Below, one piece after another: positions 14,790-22,627 of a DNA stretch of 44,982 nt. How positions within the stretch are numbered: position 1 is the stretch's first letter; every line of letters starts with the position of its first letter. The translations under genes were made by a program, and so were the position numbers. The notes beneath the pieces are model-generated. The model did not search any database, had not been told where the DNA came from, and saw only the letters and a program-made list of their open reading frames with translations. Source of the DNA: Saccharofermentans sp. (GTDB lineage Bacteria; Bacillota_A; Clostridia; Saccharofermentanales; Saccharofermentanaceae); NCBI GenBank assembly GCA_024695565.1, contig JAILHX010000055.1, positions 1 to 44,982 on the forward strand, written 5' to 3'.

Positions 14790-17201
14790 ATGATCACAGT
14801 AAAAGGAGATAAAACACCACTGTTTATCCTTGATACCGTTCATACGACTTACGCTATGAAGGTGCTGGATACAGGTCATATAGAGCATCTGTACTATGGA
14901 AGAAAGATCCGTCTCGACGATGAAGACGGTCTTACCGAGCAGCATGAGTTTGCTCCGGCGACATCAGTAGTTTATTCACCTGAAGCAGGCAATTTCTCTT
15001 TGGAAGACATGCGTCTTGAGATGAGTTCTTACGGTAAGGGTGATGTTAGAGAAGCTTTTATCGAGCTCGTTAATTCAGACGGAAGCATGACATCAGATTT
15101 TCTTTTCGACGGCTTCGAAAAGAGCAAAGGCAGAGACGGTGGAACCGAAGGCCTTCCCTCATCGTACGGTGAAGAAGCGGAAGTCCTTACGATAACCTTG
15201 AGGGATAAAGAAAACAGCTTAAAGCTCGATCTTATCTATTGTGTTTATCCGGATACCGATGTCATTACGAGGACCGCGCGCCTGGTCAATGACGGCGAAG
15301 ATGATGTCAGGATAAAGAAGATCATGAGCTGTCAGATCGACTTCGATCCTGATAATTACGTGTTTACTACATTTACAGGCGCGTGGGCAAGAGAGATGAA
15401 GAAGACGGATATGTCAGTCTCTTCCGCACGCCTTGTTAATTCCTCTTTTACGGGCAATACTTCCAACCGTGCCAATCCTTTTGTCATGCTGTCCAGGCGC
15501 GGCGCGAATGAAGAATACGGTGACGTATACGGATTCAATCTCGTATACAGCGGCAATCACTATGAGTCAGTTGAGAAGAGCCCGTATGGCAAAGTAAGAT
15601 TTCTGTCGGGGATCAATCCCACGGCTTTTGAATGGAAACTGTCGAAAGGAGAGTCTTTCCTGACCCCGGAAGCGGTCATGACATATTCCTCTATGGGATA
15701 TAACGGAATGAGCGGGCAGATGCATGACTTCGTGTCAAAGCATATCCTGCGCGGTCCGTGGAAAGACAGACTTCGGCCCGTTCTTCTGAATTCCTGGGAA
15801 GCATCTTACTTCAAGATAAGTGAGAGCAAGCTCCTCCGTCTTGCCCGGAAAGCAAAAGAAGCAGGCATCGAACTCTTTGTAATGGATGACGGCTGGTTCG
15901 GAGAGCGCAATAACGATACGTCTTCACTTGGCGACTGGTTCCCGGATACTAAAAAGCTTCCCCGAGGAGTAAAAGGAATCTGCGACAAGGTCCGTGCGCT
16001 GGGTCTTGAGTTTGGCATCTGGGTCGAACCTGAGATGGTCAACCGTGAGAGCGGTCTGTATCTGGCTCACCCTGAATGGGCCATGGAGATCCCGGGGAAA
16101 AGCCATTCTGAAGGAAGAAACCAGATGGTCTTGGATCTTGCGAATGAAGAGGTTCAGGATCATCTGATAAAGGTAATGAGCCATGTGTTCTCTTCTGCAG
16201 ACATCTCATATGTCAAATGGGATATGAACCGCAACTTCTCGGATATCTTCTCGAGGTCTCTTCCGGCCGACAGACAGGGCGAAGTCACGCACAGATATAT
16301 CCTTGGTCTTTACCGCGTAATGCGCGAACTTACAAATAAGTTCCCGGATATTCTTTTTGAAGGGTGTGCTTCCGGAGGAAACAGATTTGACTTAGGCATC
16401 TTAAGCTTCTTGCCGCAGATCTGGGCAAGCGATGACACTGATGCCGTGTGCAGGGCGGAGATCCAGAACGGTTACAGCTATGGCTATCCGATGCGCGCTG
16501 TTACTGCCCATGTCTCAGACTGTCCTAATCACCAGACGTTAAGAAGAACACCGATAGAAACAAGATTCAATGTCGCATCGTTCGGAGTTCTCGGTTACGA
16601 GTGCAATCTGAACGATATGAGTACTGAAGATTTCGAAGCCATAAAAGCACAGATCGCCATGTACAAGAAATGGCGTGAAGTAATGCAGTTCGGAAGATTC
16701 TACCGTTCCGGGTCGATGAATGATTCAAGAAGCTGTGACGGTGACATTTCAGGCGCGACGGGATTCAGCGTACTTGAATCTCTGCCGGGCAATGATATAT
16801 CTTGGACTGTTGTGTCTCCCGATAAGGCCCATGCGGTATCAATGACGATGCAGTTTTTTACCCATCCGAATACGCAGTGGGGCGTGCTGAAGCCTAAGGG
16901 ACTTGACGGTGATACCAGGTATCACATTGAGGGAAGAGACATGAAGTTTGATCTTCGCGAATTCGGTGGGCTCATCAACTATGTTGCGCCCATCCATGTA
17001 AAGCAGGACGGTCTTTCTCACAGAACGATCGCCAAGTTCTACAAGATGAAGTCGGAGAAAGAATCTCACGACATGTACGGCGATGCAATGATGTATGCAG
17101 GTGTTCACCTGCGCAGTGCATTTGCATCCGGCGGTTATAATGAAAACATGCGGTACTATCCCGACTACGGTTCGAGAATTTATACGATTGAAAAGATTTG
17201 A
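14790..17201 (+). CDS. GH36 alpha-galactosidase
   Basis: Hydrolyses terminal alpha-1,6-galactosyl residues from raffinose-type oligosaccharides, galactomannan pieces or digalactosyl headgroups. About 803 residues, with no signal peptide, so cytosolic. The GH36 catalytic region shows MDDGWFGERN near 366, the nucleophile motif KWDMNRNFSD near 476, and the acid/base motif ASDDTDA near 546, plus CASGGNRFDLG between them. The N-terminal beta-sandwich (residues 1-320) and a C-terminal beta domain complete the usual layout. It has an AAGGAG ribosome site and follows the GPH transporter by 5 bp, implying co-transport and intracellular cleavage. It is followed closely by the GH2 gene. Confidence 0.93.
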   Translation: MITVKGDKTPLFILDTVHTTYAMKVLDTGHIEHLYYGRKIRLDDEDGLTEQHEFAPATSVVYSPEAGNFSLEDMRLEMSSYGKGDVREAFIELVNSDGSMTSDFLFDGFEKSKGRDGGTEGLPSSYGEEAEVLTITLRDKENSLKLDLIYCVYPDTDVITRTARLVNDGEDDVRIKKIMSCQIDFDPDNYVFTTFTGAWAREMKKTDMSVSSARLVNSSFTGNTSNRANPFVMLSRRGANEEYGDVYGFNLVYSGNHYESVEKSPYGKVRFLSGINPTAFEWKLSKGESFLTPEAVMTYSSMGYNGMSGQMHDFVSKHILRGPWKDRLRPVLLNSWEASYFKISESKLLRLARKAKEAGIELFVMDDGWFGERNNDTSSLGDWFPDTKKLPRGVKGICDKVRALGLEFGIWVEPEMVNRESGLYLAHPEWAMEIPGKSHSEGRNQMVLDLANEEVQDHLIKVMSHVFSSADISYVKWDMNRNFSDIFSRSLPADRQGEVTHRYILGLYRVMRELTNKFPDILFEGCASGGNRFDLGILSFLPQIWASDDTDAVCRAEIQNGYSYGYPMRAVTAHVSDCPNHQTLRRTPIETRFNVASFGVLGYECNLNDMSTEDFEAIKAQIAMYKKWREVMQFGRFYRSGSMNDSRSCDGDISGATGFSVLESLPGNDISWTVVSPDKAHAVSMTMQFFTHPNTQWGVLKPKGLDGDTRYHIEGRDMKFDLREFGGLINYVAPIHVKQDGLSHRTIAKFYKMKSEKESHDMYGDAMMYAGVHLRSAFASGGYNENMRYYPDYGSRIYTIEKI

Positions 17202-17225
17202 GAATAACCTTGGAGAGTGATCGGT

Positions 17226-19586
17226 ATGAGGATCGACATCAACAACGACTGGCTGTGGTCACCTGATTATAACGAAGATATGTTAAAGCCCGTTTATGAG
17301 GGCGAAGCTGACATGGAGAGCGTGAGGATCCCTCATACCGTTAAGGTCACACCGCTTAATTATTTCGATGCCAAAGAATATCAGATGGTATCCTGCTACA
17401 GAAAATCTGTTTATGTTCCCACTGAGTGGTGTGACAAAAGAGTATTCATCACATTTGACGCTGTTGCACATGAAGCGGAAGCATACATCAACGGCGAATA
17501 TCTGGGCAGGCACTCCTGCGGTTATACCGCATTTACTTTTGAACTTACCGATCATCTTAAGCCGGGTGAAGACAATGTGATCGCCGTTAAATGCGACAGC
17601 CGCGAATCCCTGAATGTTCCGCCGTTCGGTTTTGTCATCGACTACATGACTTACGGCGGCATTTATAGGGAAGTCCGTCTTGATGTGAAAGATAAAGACT
17701 ATATCAGGGATGTTTTCGTAAGCGCGGGTGCAGACAGGAAGGTGAAGATCAGGACAGATATCGAAGGTGATGGCGAACTTGCTGCCAAGATAACTGATGT
17801 TGATTCGGGCAAGGTCCTTTTTGCCGGAGCATGCGGAAAAGAAGCTGAGATAACCGTTGAAGAAGCGCAGCTTTGGACGTTGAAGAAACCTTGTCTTTAC
17901 GAACTGTCCATGACATTAAGAAATGGTGATTCGGAAGATGTTTTCAAGACCAGATTCGGATTCAGGGATGCCATATTTAAAACAGATGGTTTTTACCTGA
18001 ACGGCGAGAAGATAAAGCTCAGAGGCCTTAACCGCCATCAGTCCTGGGCATATGCAGGGTATGCGATGCCCAAGTCGATGCAGAGGATGGATGCAGATGT
18101 CTTAAAGAACGAGCTCGGAGTAAATGCCGTCAGGACTTCACATTATCCGCAGTCGCATCACTTTATTGACAGATGCGATGAGATCGGCCTTCTCGTGTTT
18201 ACGGAGATCCCCGGATGGCAGCACATAGGCGATGAGGCATGGAAAGAGCAGGCGGTCATCAACACCCGCGAGATGGTGACCCAGTACCGCAACCATCCGT
18301 CGATAATCCTATGGGGCGTGAGGATCAACGAATCCGTTGACTGTGATGAGCTTTACTTAAAGACAAACAGGGAAGCTCACGATCTTGATCCTTCGAGACA
18401 GACGTCAGGTGTCAGGTATCTGAAAAAGAGTTCCCTTCTGGAAGACGTATATGCGTTTAACGACTTCAGTCACAACGGTAAGACCCCGGGCTGTGAGATG
18501 AAGAAGAATGTAACGTCTGACATGAATAAGCCATACTTCATCAGCGAGTATAACGGGCATATGTATCCGACAAAGGCTTTCGACGACGAGCTCCACAGAC
18601 AGGAACATGCGTTAAGGCACTGCAATGTTCTGAACAGTGTGATGGCAAATGACGACATCACAGGCTCGTTTGGCTGGTGCATGTCCGATTACAACACGCA
18701 TAAGGATTTCGGATCCGGTGACATGATCTGCTACCACGGTGTAACTGATATTTTCAGAAACCCGAAGCTTGCAGCATACGTCTATGCCAGCCAGAACAAA
18801 GACATTGATCCCGTATTGGAGATAAGTTCTTCAATGGACATCGGCGAACGACCTGCCGGAAACAGGGGAGAGGTCTTTATCTTCACGAACTGTGACAGCG
18901 TGAAGATGTATAAGAACGATGTGTTTATAAAAGAGTACACAAGAGAAGATTCTTCCTGCAAAAACATGATATCGCCGCCGATGCTCATCAACGATTACAT
19001 CGGTGACCAGATGAAAGACGGTGAAGGCTTCACGGACAGGCAGAACAAGATCGTCAAGGACGCACTCAATTTCTCTGCCGTTTACGGTATGGAGAACATG
19101 CCTGCCAAGATGAAGCTTACCATGGTAGAAGCCATGACGAGATATAAGATGAAGTTTGATGACGCGTATTCGCTCTTCGGAAAATATATCGGCAACTGGG
19201 GCGGAGAGGTAACCAGGTTCAGATTTGAAGGGATCAGGAACGGCGAAGTGGTAAAGACGGTTACCAAGTGTGCCATGTCAGAACTCTGCCTGCATCTGGA
19301 TGTCTCATCGAATGAACTGACAGAAGATGCTACTTACGATGTCGCTGCAATAAGGATCAAGGTCACTGACGGGAACGGAAACGTTATGCCGTTTTATAAC
19401 AGACAGGCCAGGATCGAAGTTGAAGGCGGCCTGGAGGTGATAGGACCTTCTATGGCAGATATAAGCGGAGGCATGGGCGGGGTTTACGTAAGGACAGCCG
19501 GCAAAGCAGGTAAAGCTTCAGTAACTGTCGCTCTGCCTGAGAACGGCCTGTCATTAACCGAAGATTTCTCCATAACCGTCAGCTAG
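17226..19586 (+). CDS. GH2 beta-galactosidase-like glycosidase
   Basis: A cytosolic family 2 glycoside hydrolase of about 786 residues, most likely a beta-galactosidase given its neighbours, though beta-glucuronidase or another GH2 activity cannot be ruled out. It has the sugar-binding jelly-roll at the N-terminus (RIPHTVKVTPLNYFD, then CYRKSVYVP), the immunoglobulin-like domain, and a TIM barrel with RGLNRHQSWAYAG, RTSHYPQS, the acid/base Asn-Glu in GVRINES (near 368) and the nucleophile Glu in ISEYNG (near 440). A C-terminal beta domain follows. ATG 17226 is chosen because GGAGAG lies 8 bases upstream; a GTG at 17217 overlaps that site. It follows the GH36 gene by 24 bp in the same operon. 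Confidence 0.88.
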   Translation: MRIDINNDWLWSPDYNEDMLKPVYEGEADMESVRIPHTVKVTPLNYFDAKEYQMVSCYRKSVYVPTEWCDKRVFITFDAVAHEAEAYINGEYLGRHSCGYTAFTFELTDHLKPGEDNVIAVKCDSRESLNVPPFGFVIDYMTYGGIYREVRLDVKDKDYIRDVFVSAGADRKVKIRTDIEGDGELAAKITDVDSGKVLFAGACGKEAEITVEEAQLWTLKKPCLYELSMTLRNGDSEDVFKTRFGFRDAIFKTDGFYLNGEKIKLRGLNRHQSWAYAGYAMPKSMQRMDADVLKNELGVNAVRTSHYPQSHHFIDRCDEIGLLVFTEIPGWQHIGDEAWKEQAVINTREMVTQYRNHPSIILWGVRINESVDCDELYLKTNREAHDLDPSRQTSGVRYLKKSSLLEDVYAFNDFSHNGKTPGCEMKKNVTSDMNKPYFISEYNGHMYPTKAFDDELHRQEHALRHCNVLNSVMANDDITGSFGWCMSDYNTHKDFGSGDMICYHGVTDIFRNPKLAAYVYASQNKDIDPVLEISSSMDIGERPAGNRGEVFIFTNCDSVKMYKNDVFIKEYTREDSSCKNMISPPMLINDYIGDQMKDGEGFTDRQNKIVKDALNFSAVYGMENMPAKMKLTMVEAMTRYKMKFDDAYSLFGKYIGNWGGEVTRFRFEGIRNGEVVKTVTKCAMSELCLHLDVSSNELTEDATYDVAAIRIKVTDGNGNVMPFYNRQARIEVEGGLEVIGPSMADISGGMGGVYVRTAGKAGKASVTVALPENGLSLTEDFSITVS

Positions 19587-19628
19587 AGTATAATATGCCT
19601 AATATTTAAAAAATCAGGAGTTTAATCA

Positions 19629-20291
19629 ATGACTGATAAAAAGGGCATAATATTCGATATGGACGGCACAGTCTGGGATTCTTCCGAGAATGTTGCCAAT
19701 GCATGGACAGTTAAGGTTCATGAAGCGGGATATAAAGACAAGACCGTTACCAGGGAAGATATCCAGAGCGTTATGGGTAAGCCCATGGACGTTATTGCCG
19801 ATACGCTTTTCACATATACCGTAAAAGGACCGGAGAGAGACGCCTTAAGAGCTGCCTGTGAGAACTACGAGAACGAGTACTTAAGAGCAAACGGCGGGAT
19901 CCTCTACGAAGGTATTCTTGAGACCTGGGCAAAGCTCAAAGAAATGGGCTATCACATCTATATCGTAAGCAACTGTCAGGCAGGATATGTCGAGTCTTTC
20001 TTAGGCTACTATGATATCGCTTACGGAACTCCCGAAGACCTGGTCGAAGATATCGAGTGTTACGGAAATAACTTCCTTCAGAAGGACGAGAACATCAGGC
20101 TTGTTGCTGAACGCAACGGACTTACTGCCTGCTGCTATGTAGGCGATATCCAGAGTGATTACGATGCAACTGCCAAGGCAGGGTTCCCGTTCATTCACGC
20201 GAAGTACGGATTCGGCACTATTAATGTGGAAGTGCCGTACATAAACAGCTTTGAAGAACTGATCAAGGTCGTTCCCGAAGTAATCGGATAA
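19629..20291 (+). CDS. HAD-superfamily hydrolase (phosphoglycolate-phosphatase-like)
   Basis: A 220-residue haloacid-dehalogenase phosphatase. Motif I is FDMDGTVWDSS (nucleophile Asp near 10), motif II lies in IYIVSNCQ (near 116), and motif III/IV in CYVGDIQSDYDATAKAG (near 172). The small helical cap between residues 18 and 90 is typical of the PGPase/Gph-like group; the substrate is a small phospho-metabolite not predictable from sequence. It starts 42 bp after the GH2 gene with GGAG 9 bases upstream, and is followed after 16 bp by the glycerol-1-phosphate dehydrogenase-like gene. A TATAAT box at 19589-19594 could give it its own promoter, but the -35 is poor. Confidence 0.88.
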   Translation: MTDKKGIIFDMDGTVWDSSENVANAWTVKVHEAGYKDKTVTREDIQSVMGKPMDVIADTLFTYTVKGPERDALRAACENYENEYLRANGGILYEGILETWAKLKEMGYHIYIVSNCQAGYVESFLGYYDIAYGTPEDLVEDIECYGNNFLQKDENIRLVAERNGLTACCYVGDIQSDYDATAKAGFPFIHAKYGFGTINVEVPYINSFEELIKVVPEVIG

Positions 20292-20307
20292 AAGAGAGGT
20301 AAAGCTT

Positions 20308-21363
20308 ATGTCAAAAGATGAGATCTCGATTCCCGTAATCCTTAAGATCGAACGCGGTGTTACCGCAAACATCGGTGAATTCCTGAGAGGTGCAGGCATA
20401 GAGCAGGTAACGATCCTGTTCGGCAACGGCCTTACAGAGATGTTCGGAAGCACTGTTTTCGAGTCCTTCGACAAGGCAGGCGTTAAGGTCCTTCACCATC
20501 AGGAGATGGACACCGTTGACTTCAACGACATTACGGATCTTGCATTCGAGATCCCCAATAAGACTCAGGCCATTATCGGCATGGGCGGCGGCAAGGTCAT
20601 CGATGCCGCGAAGTATATCGGATACATCCTGAGAATTCCTTTTATCAGTGTCCCTACGAGTTCTTCATCTGACGGCTTCTCAAGTTCGTCAGCTTCGCTC
20701 ATTGTTGACGGTCACCGCAAATCCCTGCCCGCCAAGATGGCATCAGGCATTCTGGTCGATACGGACGTTATCAAGAGCGCGCCCGTCAGATTCCTTTATT
20801 CAGGCGTAGGTGACATGGTCGCGAAAATCTCTTCCACCTACGACTGGCAGCACGAAGAAGATTTAGGCTACGACGAAGTCAATGACTTCGCATTTATGGT
20901 TGCCAAGAAAGCTGTTAATTCGTTTGTCAGAACACCTTTTGAGTCCATTAATGATGACCTCTTCCTTAAAGAACTCCTCGATTCACTCGCAATGAGCGGT
21001 GTCGCAAACGAGATCGCAGGTTCGAGCGCTCCGACGAGCGGATCAGAGCACCTTATATCACATGCGTTAGACCAGCTCCTTGAGCGTCCCCAGCTTCACG
21101 GTGTGCAGGTAGGCATTGGAACTTACATCATGTGCAAGATCACTGACCACAGATGGAAGAGAGTCGATACTGTATTTACAAAGACCGGTTTCTGGGATTA
21201 CTGTGCAACGCTTGATCTTAAGGCTGAAGATTACAGCAAGGCGATCGACATGGCGCCTTCCATCAAGCCTCACCGTCACACTTATCTTCACGAAGAAAAA
21301 TACAGAGAGCTTGCTAAGGCGCTCCTTAAGAGCGATGAGAATCTGGTGAAGATACTTCGCTGA
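20308..21363 (+). CDS. sn-glycerol-1-phosphate dehydrogenase-like protein
   Basis: A 351-residue member of the iron-containing alcohol dehydrogenase / glycerol dehydrogenase superfamily, closest in appearance to glycerol-1-phosphate dehydrogenases (EgsA/AraM type), which interconvert sn-glycerol-1-phosphate and dihydroxyacetone phosphate with NAD(P). The dinucleotide loop is GMGGGKVIDAAKY (near 91). A P-T-SSSSDGFSS segment follows (near 117). The metal ligands are probably Asp in YSGVGDMVAK, His in GSEHLISHALDQ (near 247) and His in LHGVQVG (near 264). It follows the HAD gene closely (GAGAGG ribosome site). In bacteria this enzyme usually serves lipid or glycoconjugate synthesis, so its position behind galactosidases is notable. 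3-dehydroquinate-synthase-like or other polyol activity is the alternative. Confidence 0.8.
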   Translation: MSKDEISIPVILKIERGVTANIGEFLRGAGIEQVTILFGNGLTEMFGSTVFESFDKAGVKVLHHQEMDTVDFNDITDLAFEIPNKTQAIIGMGGGKVIDAAKYIGYILRIPFISVPTSSSSDGFSSSSASLIVDGHRKSLPAKMASGILVDTDVIKSAPVRFLYSGVGDMVAKISSTYDWQHEEDLGYDEVNDFAFMVAKKAVNSFVRTPFESINDDLFLKELLDSLAMSGVANEIAGSSAPTSGSEHLISHALDQLLERPQLHGVQVGIGTYIMCKITDHRWKRVDTVFTKTGFWDYCATLDLKAEDYSKAIDMAPSIKPHRHTYLHEEKYRELAKALLKSDENLVKILR

Positions 21364-21408
21364 TTAGTCTTAGCTGTTTTAGTCGTACACTGGCTGAAAG
21401 GAGACGTT

Positions 21409-22518
21409 ATGAATAGTGTATCCGTATTGCGTAAGATTGCTGTTTTACTCGTTGCTGTCATGCTTTTTGCCTTGCTTCCTGCTTGTAAATCTGATACTTC
21501 AGGATTGTCTTTTCAACAGCTGAGCTATGCCACAGGGTATGATTTTCTCAAAACATATTCGGGCTTTTATGATGGATATCTTTGTAAGGTCGTTACATGT
21601 GATAAGAGCAAACTGACTATTCCTGCTGAATATGAAGGTAAACCCGTAGTTGCTGTAACGACCGAGTATGGTCGCAATGATACCCTTAAAGAACTTGTGA
21701 TTCCTGAAGGTGTTAAATATGTCGAGGACGCATTTTGCAATTACAGTGCTCTTACAAAAGTGACTATTCCCAATAGCATTAAAGATATCTATGACTCGTT
21801 TAATAATTGCGAGAACTTAACCGAAATCATTTATGATGGAGACATTCAAACAGTATCCAACAACAGTTTTAACAGCATTATTCTACCGACATCTGAAACA
21901 ATGGTGGCGACAACGGTAACTGTTGAATCCAGCACGGAAGAACTTACTGAATGGGATTATATGATGCTGCACGAAGAGGACATTCAGGCTGATATGGAAT
22001 GGATTTCCGATATCTGGGGACAGATATTAGGTGACATGGTCTCTGCAGGTGAAGTCACGTCGTCAAACGATCTGAATTTTATGCTTACGGGTGTTGGCGC
22101 GGATAAATATACAGGTAACGATTTCACACTTGATGGAAAGATCATCATTGCAGGCAACTATGGCAATGGCGAAAATATTATGACTTACACCAGATCTGTC
22201 TTAGATGATCAATCTCTGCCGTACTATTACTATGCGCAGGTTGCTGAAGCTTCACCCGATGTATCTTTTGCAAGTACAAGAGACGAATGCAAGTATCTGA
22301 TAATTATCCTTGGAGTTTCATCTGTAGAATCAGGTTTCTACGAAGGAGGAATTGACCGTACTTCCATATCTACTGAAGTTGTAATCATTGACGTGGAAGA
22401 TATGAGCGTCATTCATATTGAGCATATTGGGACTGATACGCCCGGAGGAGTTGCTCAGGTTACCACGGGTAAGCTTATGGAATTCGAAGCTATGGAATAC
22501 ATTTCTTCTGTTGTTTGA
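21409..22518 (+). CDS. BspA-like leucine-rich-repeat lipoprotein
   Basis: A 369-residue exported protein with a lipoprotein signal: MNSVSVLRK, a hydrophobic core, and lipobox LLPAC with Cys26. Residues 60-160 carry two or three BspA/TpLRR-type repeats (VVAVTTEYGRNDTLKELVIPEG, split here across two repeats, and KVTIPNSIKDI), which usually mediate surface binding. The C-terminal about 200 residues, after a Thr/Glu-rich stretch near 165-180, are unrecognised and contain mixed alpha/beta sequence. It has an AAGGAG ribosome site. The gene is not obviously linked to its neighbours and has a slightly more AT-rich look than the flanking glycosidases. Confidence 0.75.
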   Translation: MNSVSVLRKIAVLLVAVMLFALLPACKSDTSGLSFQQLSYATGYDFLKTYSGFYDGYLCKVVTCDKSKLTIPAEYEGKPVVAVTTEYGRNDTLKELVIPEGVKYVEDAFCNYSALTKVTIPNSIKDIYDSFNNCENLTEIIYDGDIQTVSNNSFNSIILPTSETMVATTVTVESSTEELTEWDYMMLHEEDIQADMEWISDIWGQILGDMVSAGEVTSSNDLNFMLTGVGADKYTGNDFTLDGKIIIAGNYGNGENIMTYTRSVLDDQSLPYYYYAQVAEASPDVSFASTRDECKYLIIILGVSSVESGFYEGGIDRTSISTEVVIIDVEDMSVIHIEHIGTDTPGGVAQVTTGKLMEFEAMEYISSVV

Positions 22519-22593
22519 TTCTTAGAGCGTTTTGACTAAGGATAACTACATGCTCCGGCTTAATGTTGTTATTAGCGTTCCTATATAAGAGCG

Positions 22594-22599
22594 TATAAT
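22594..22599 (+). promoter_or_regulatory. Probable -10 box of the GH9 gene
   Basis: A perfect TATAAT lies 28 bp upstream of the GH9 start, in a 109-bp gap after the LRR gene. No good -35 is seen at 16-18 bp (best TTAGCG), which would suit an activator-dependent promoter. Confidence 0.4.
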
Positions 22600-22627
22600 A
22601 GCCATAGTTATTTTTCGGAGGATCCTT

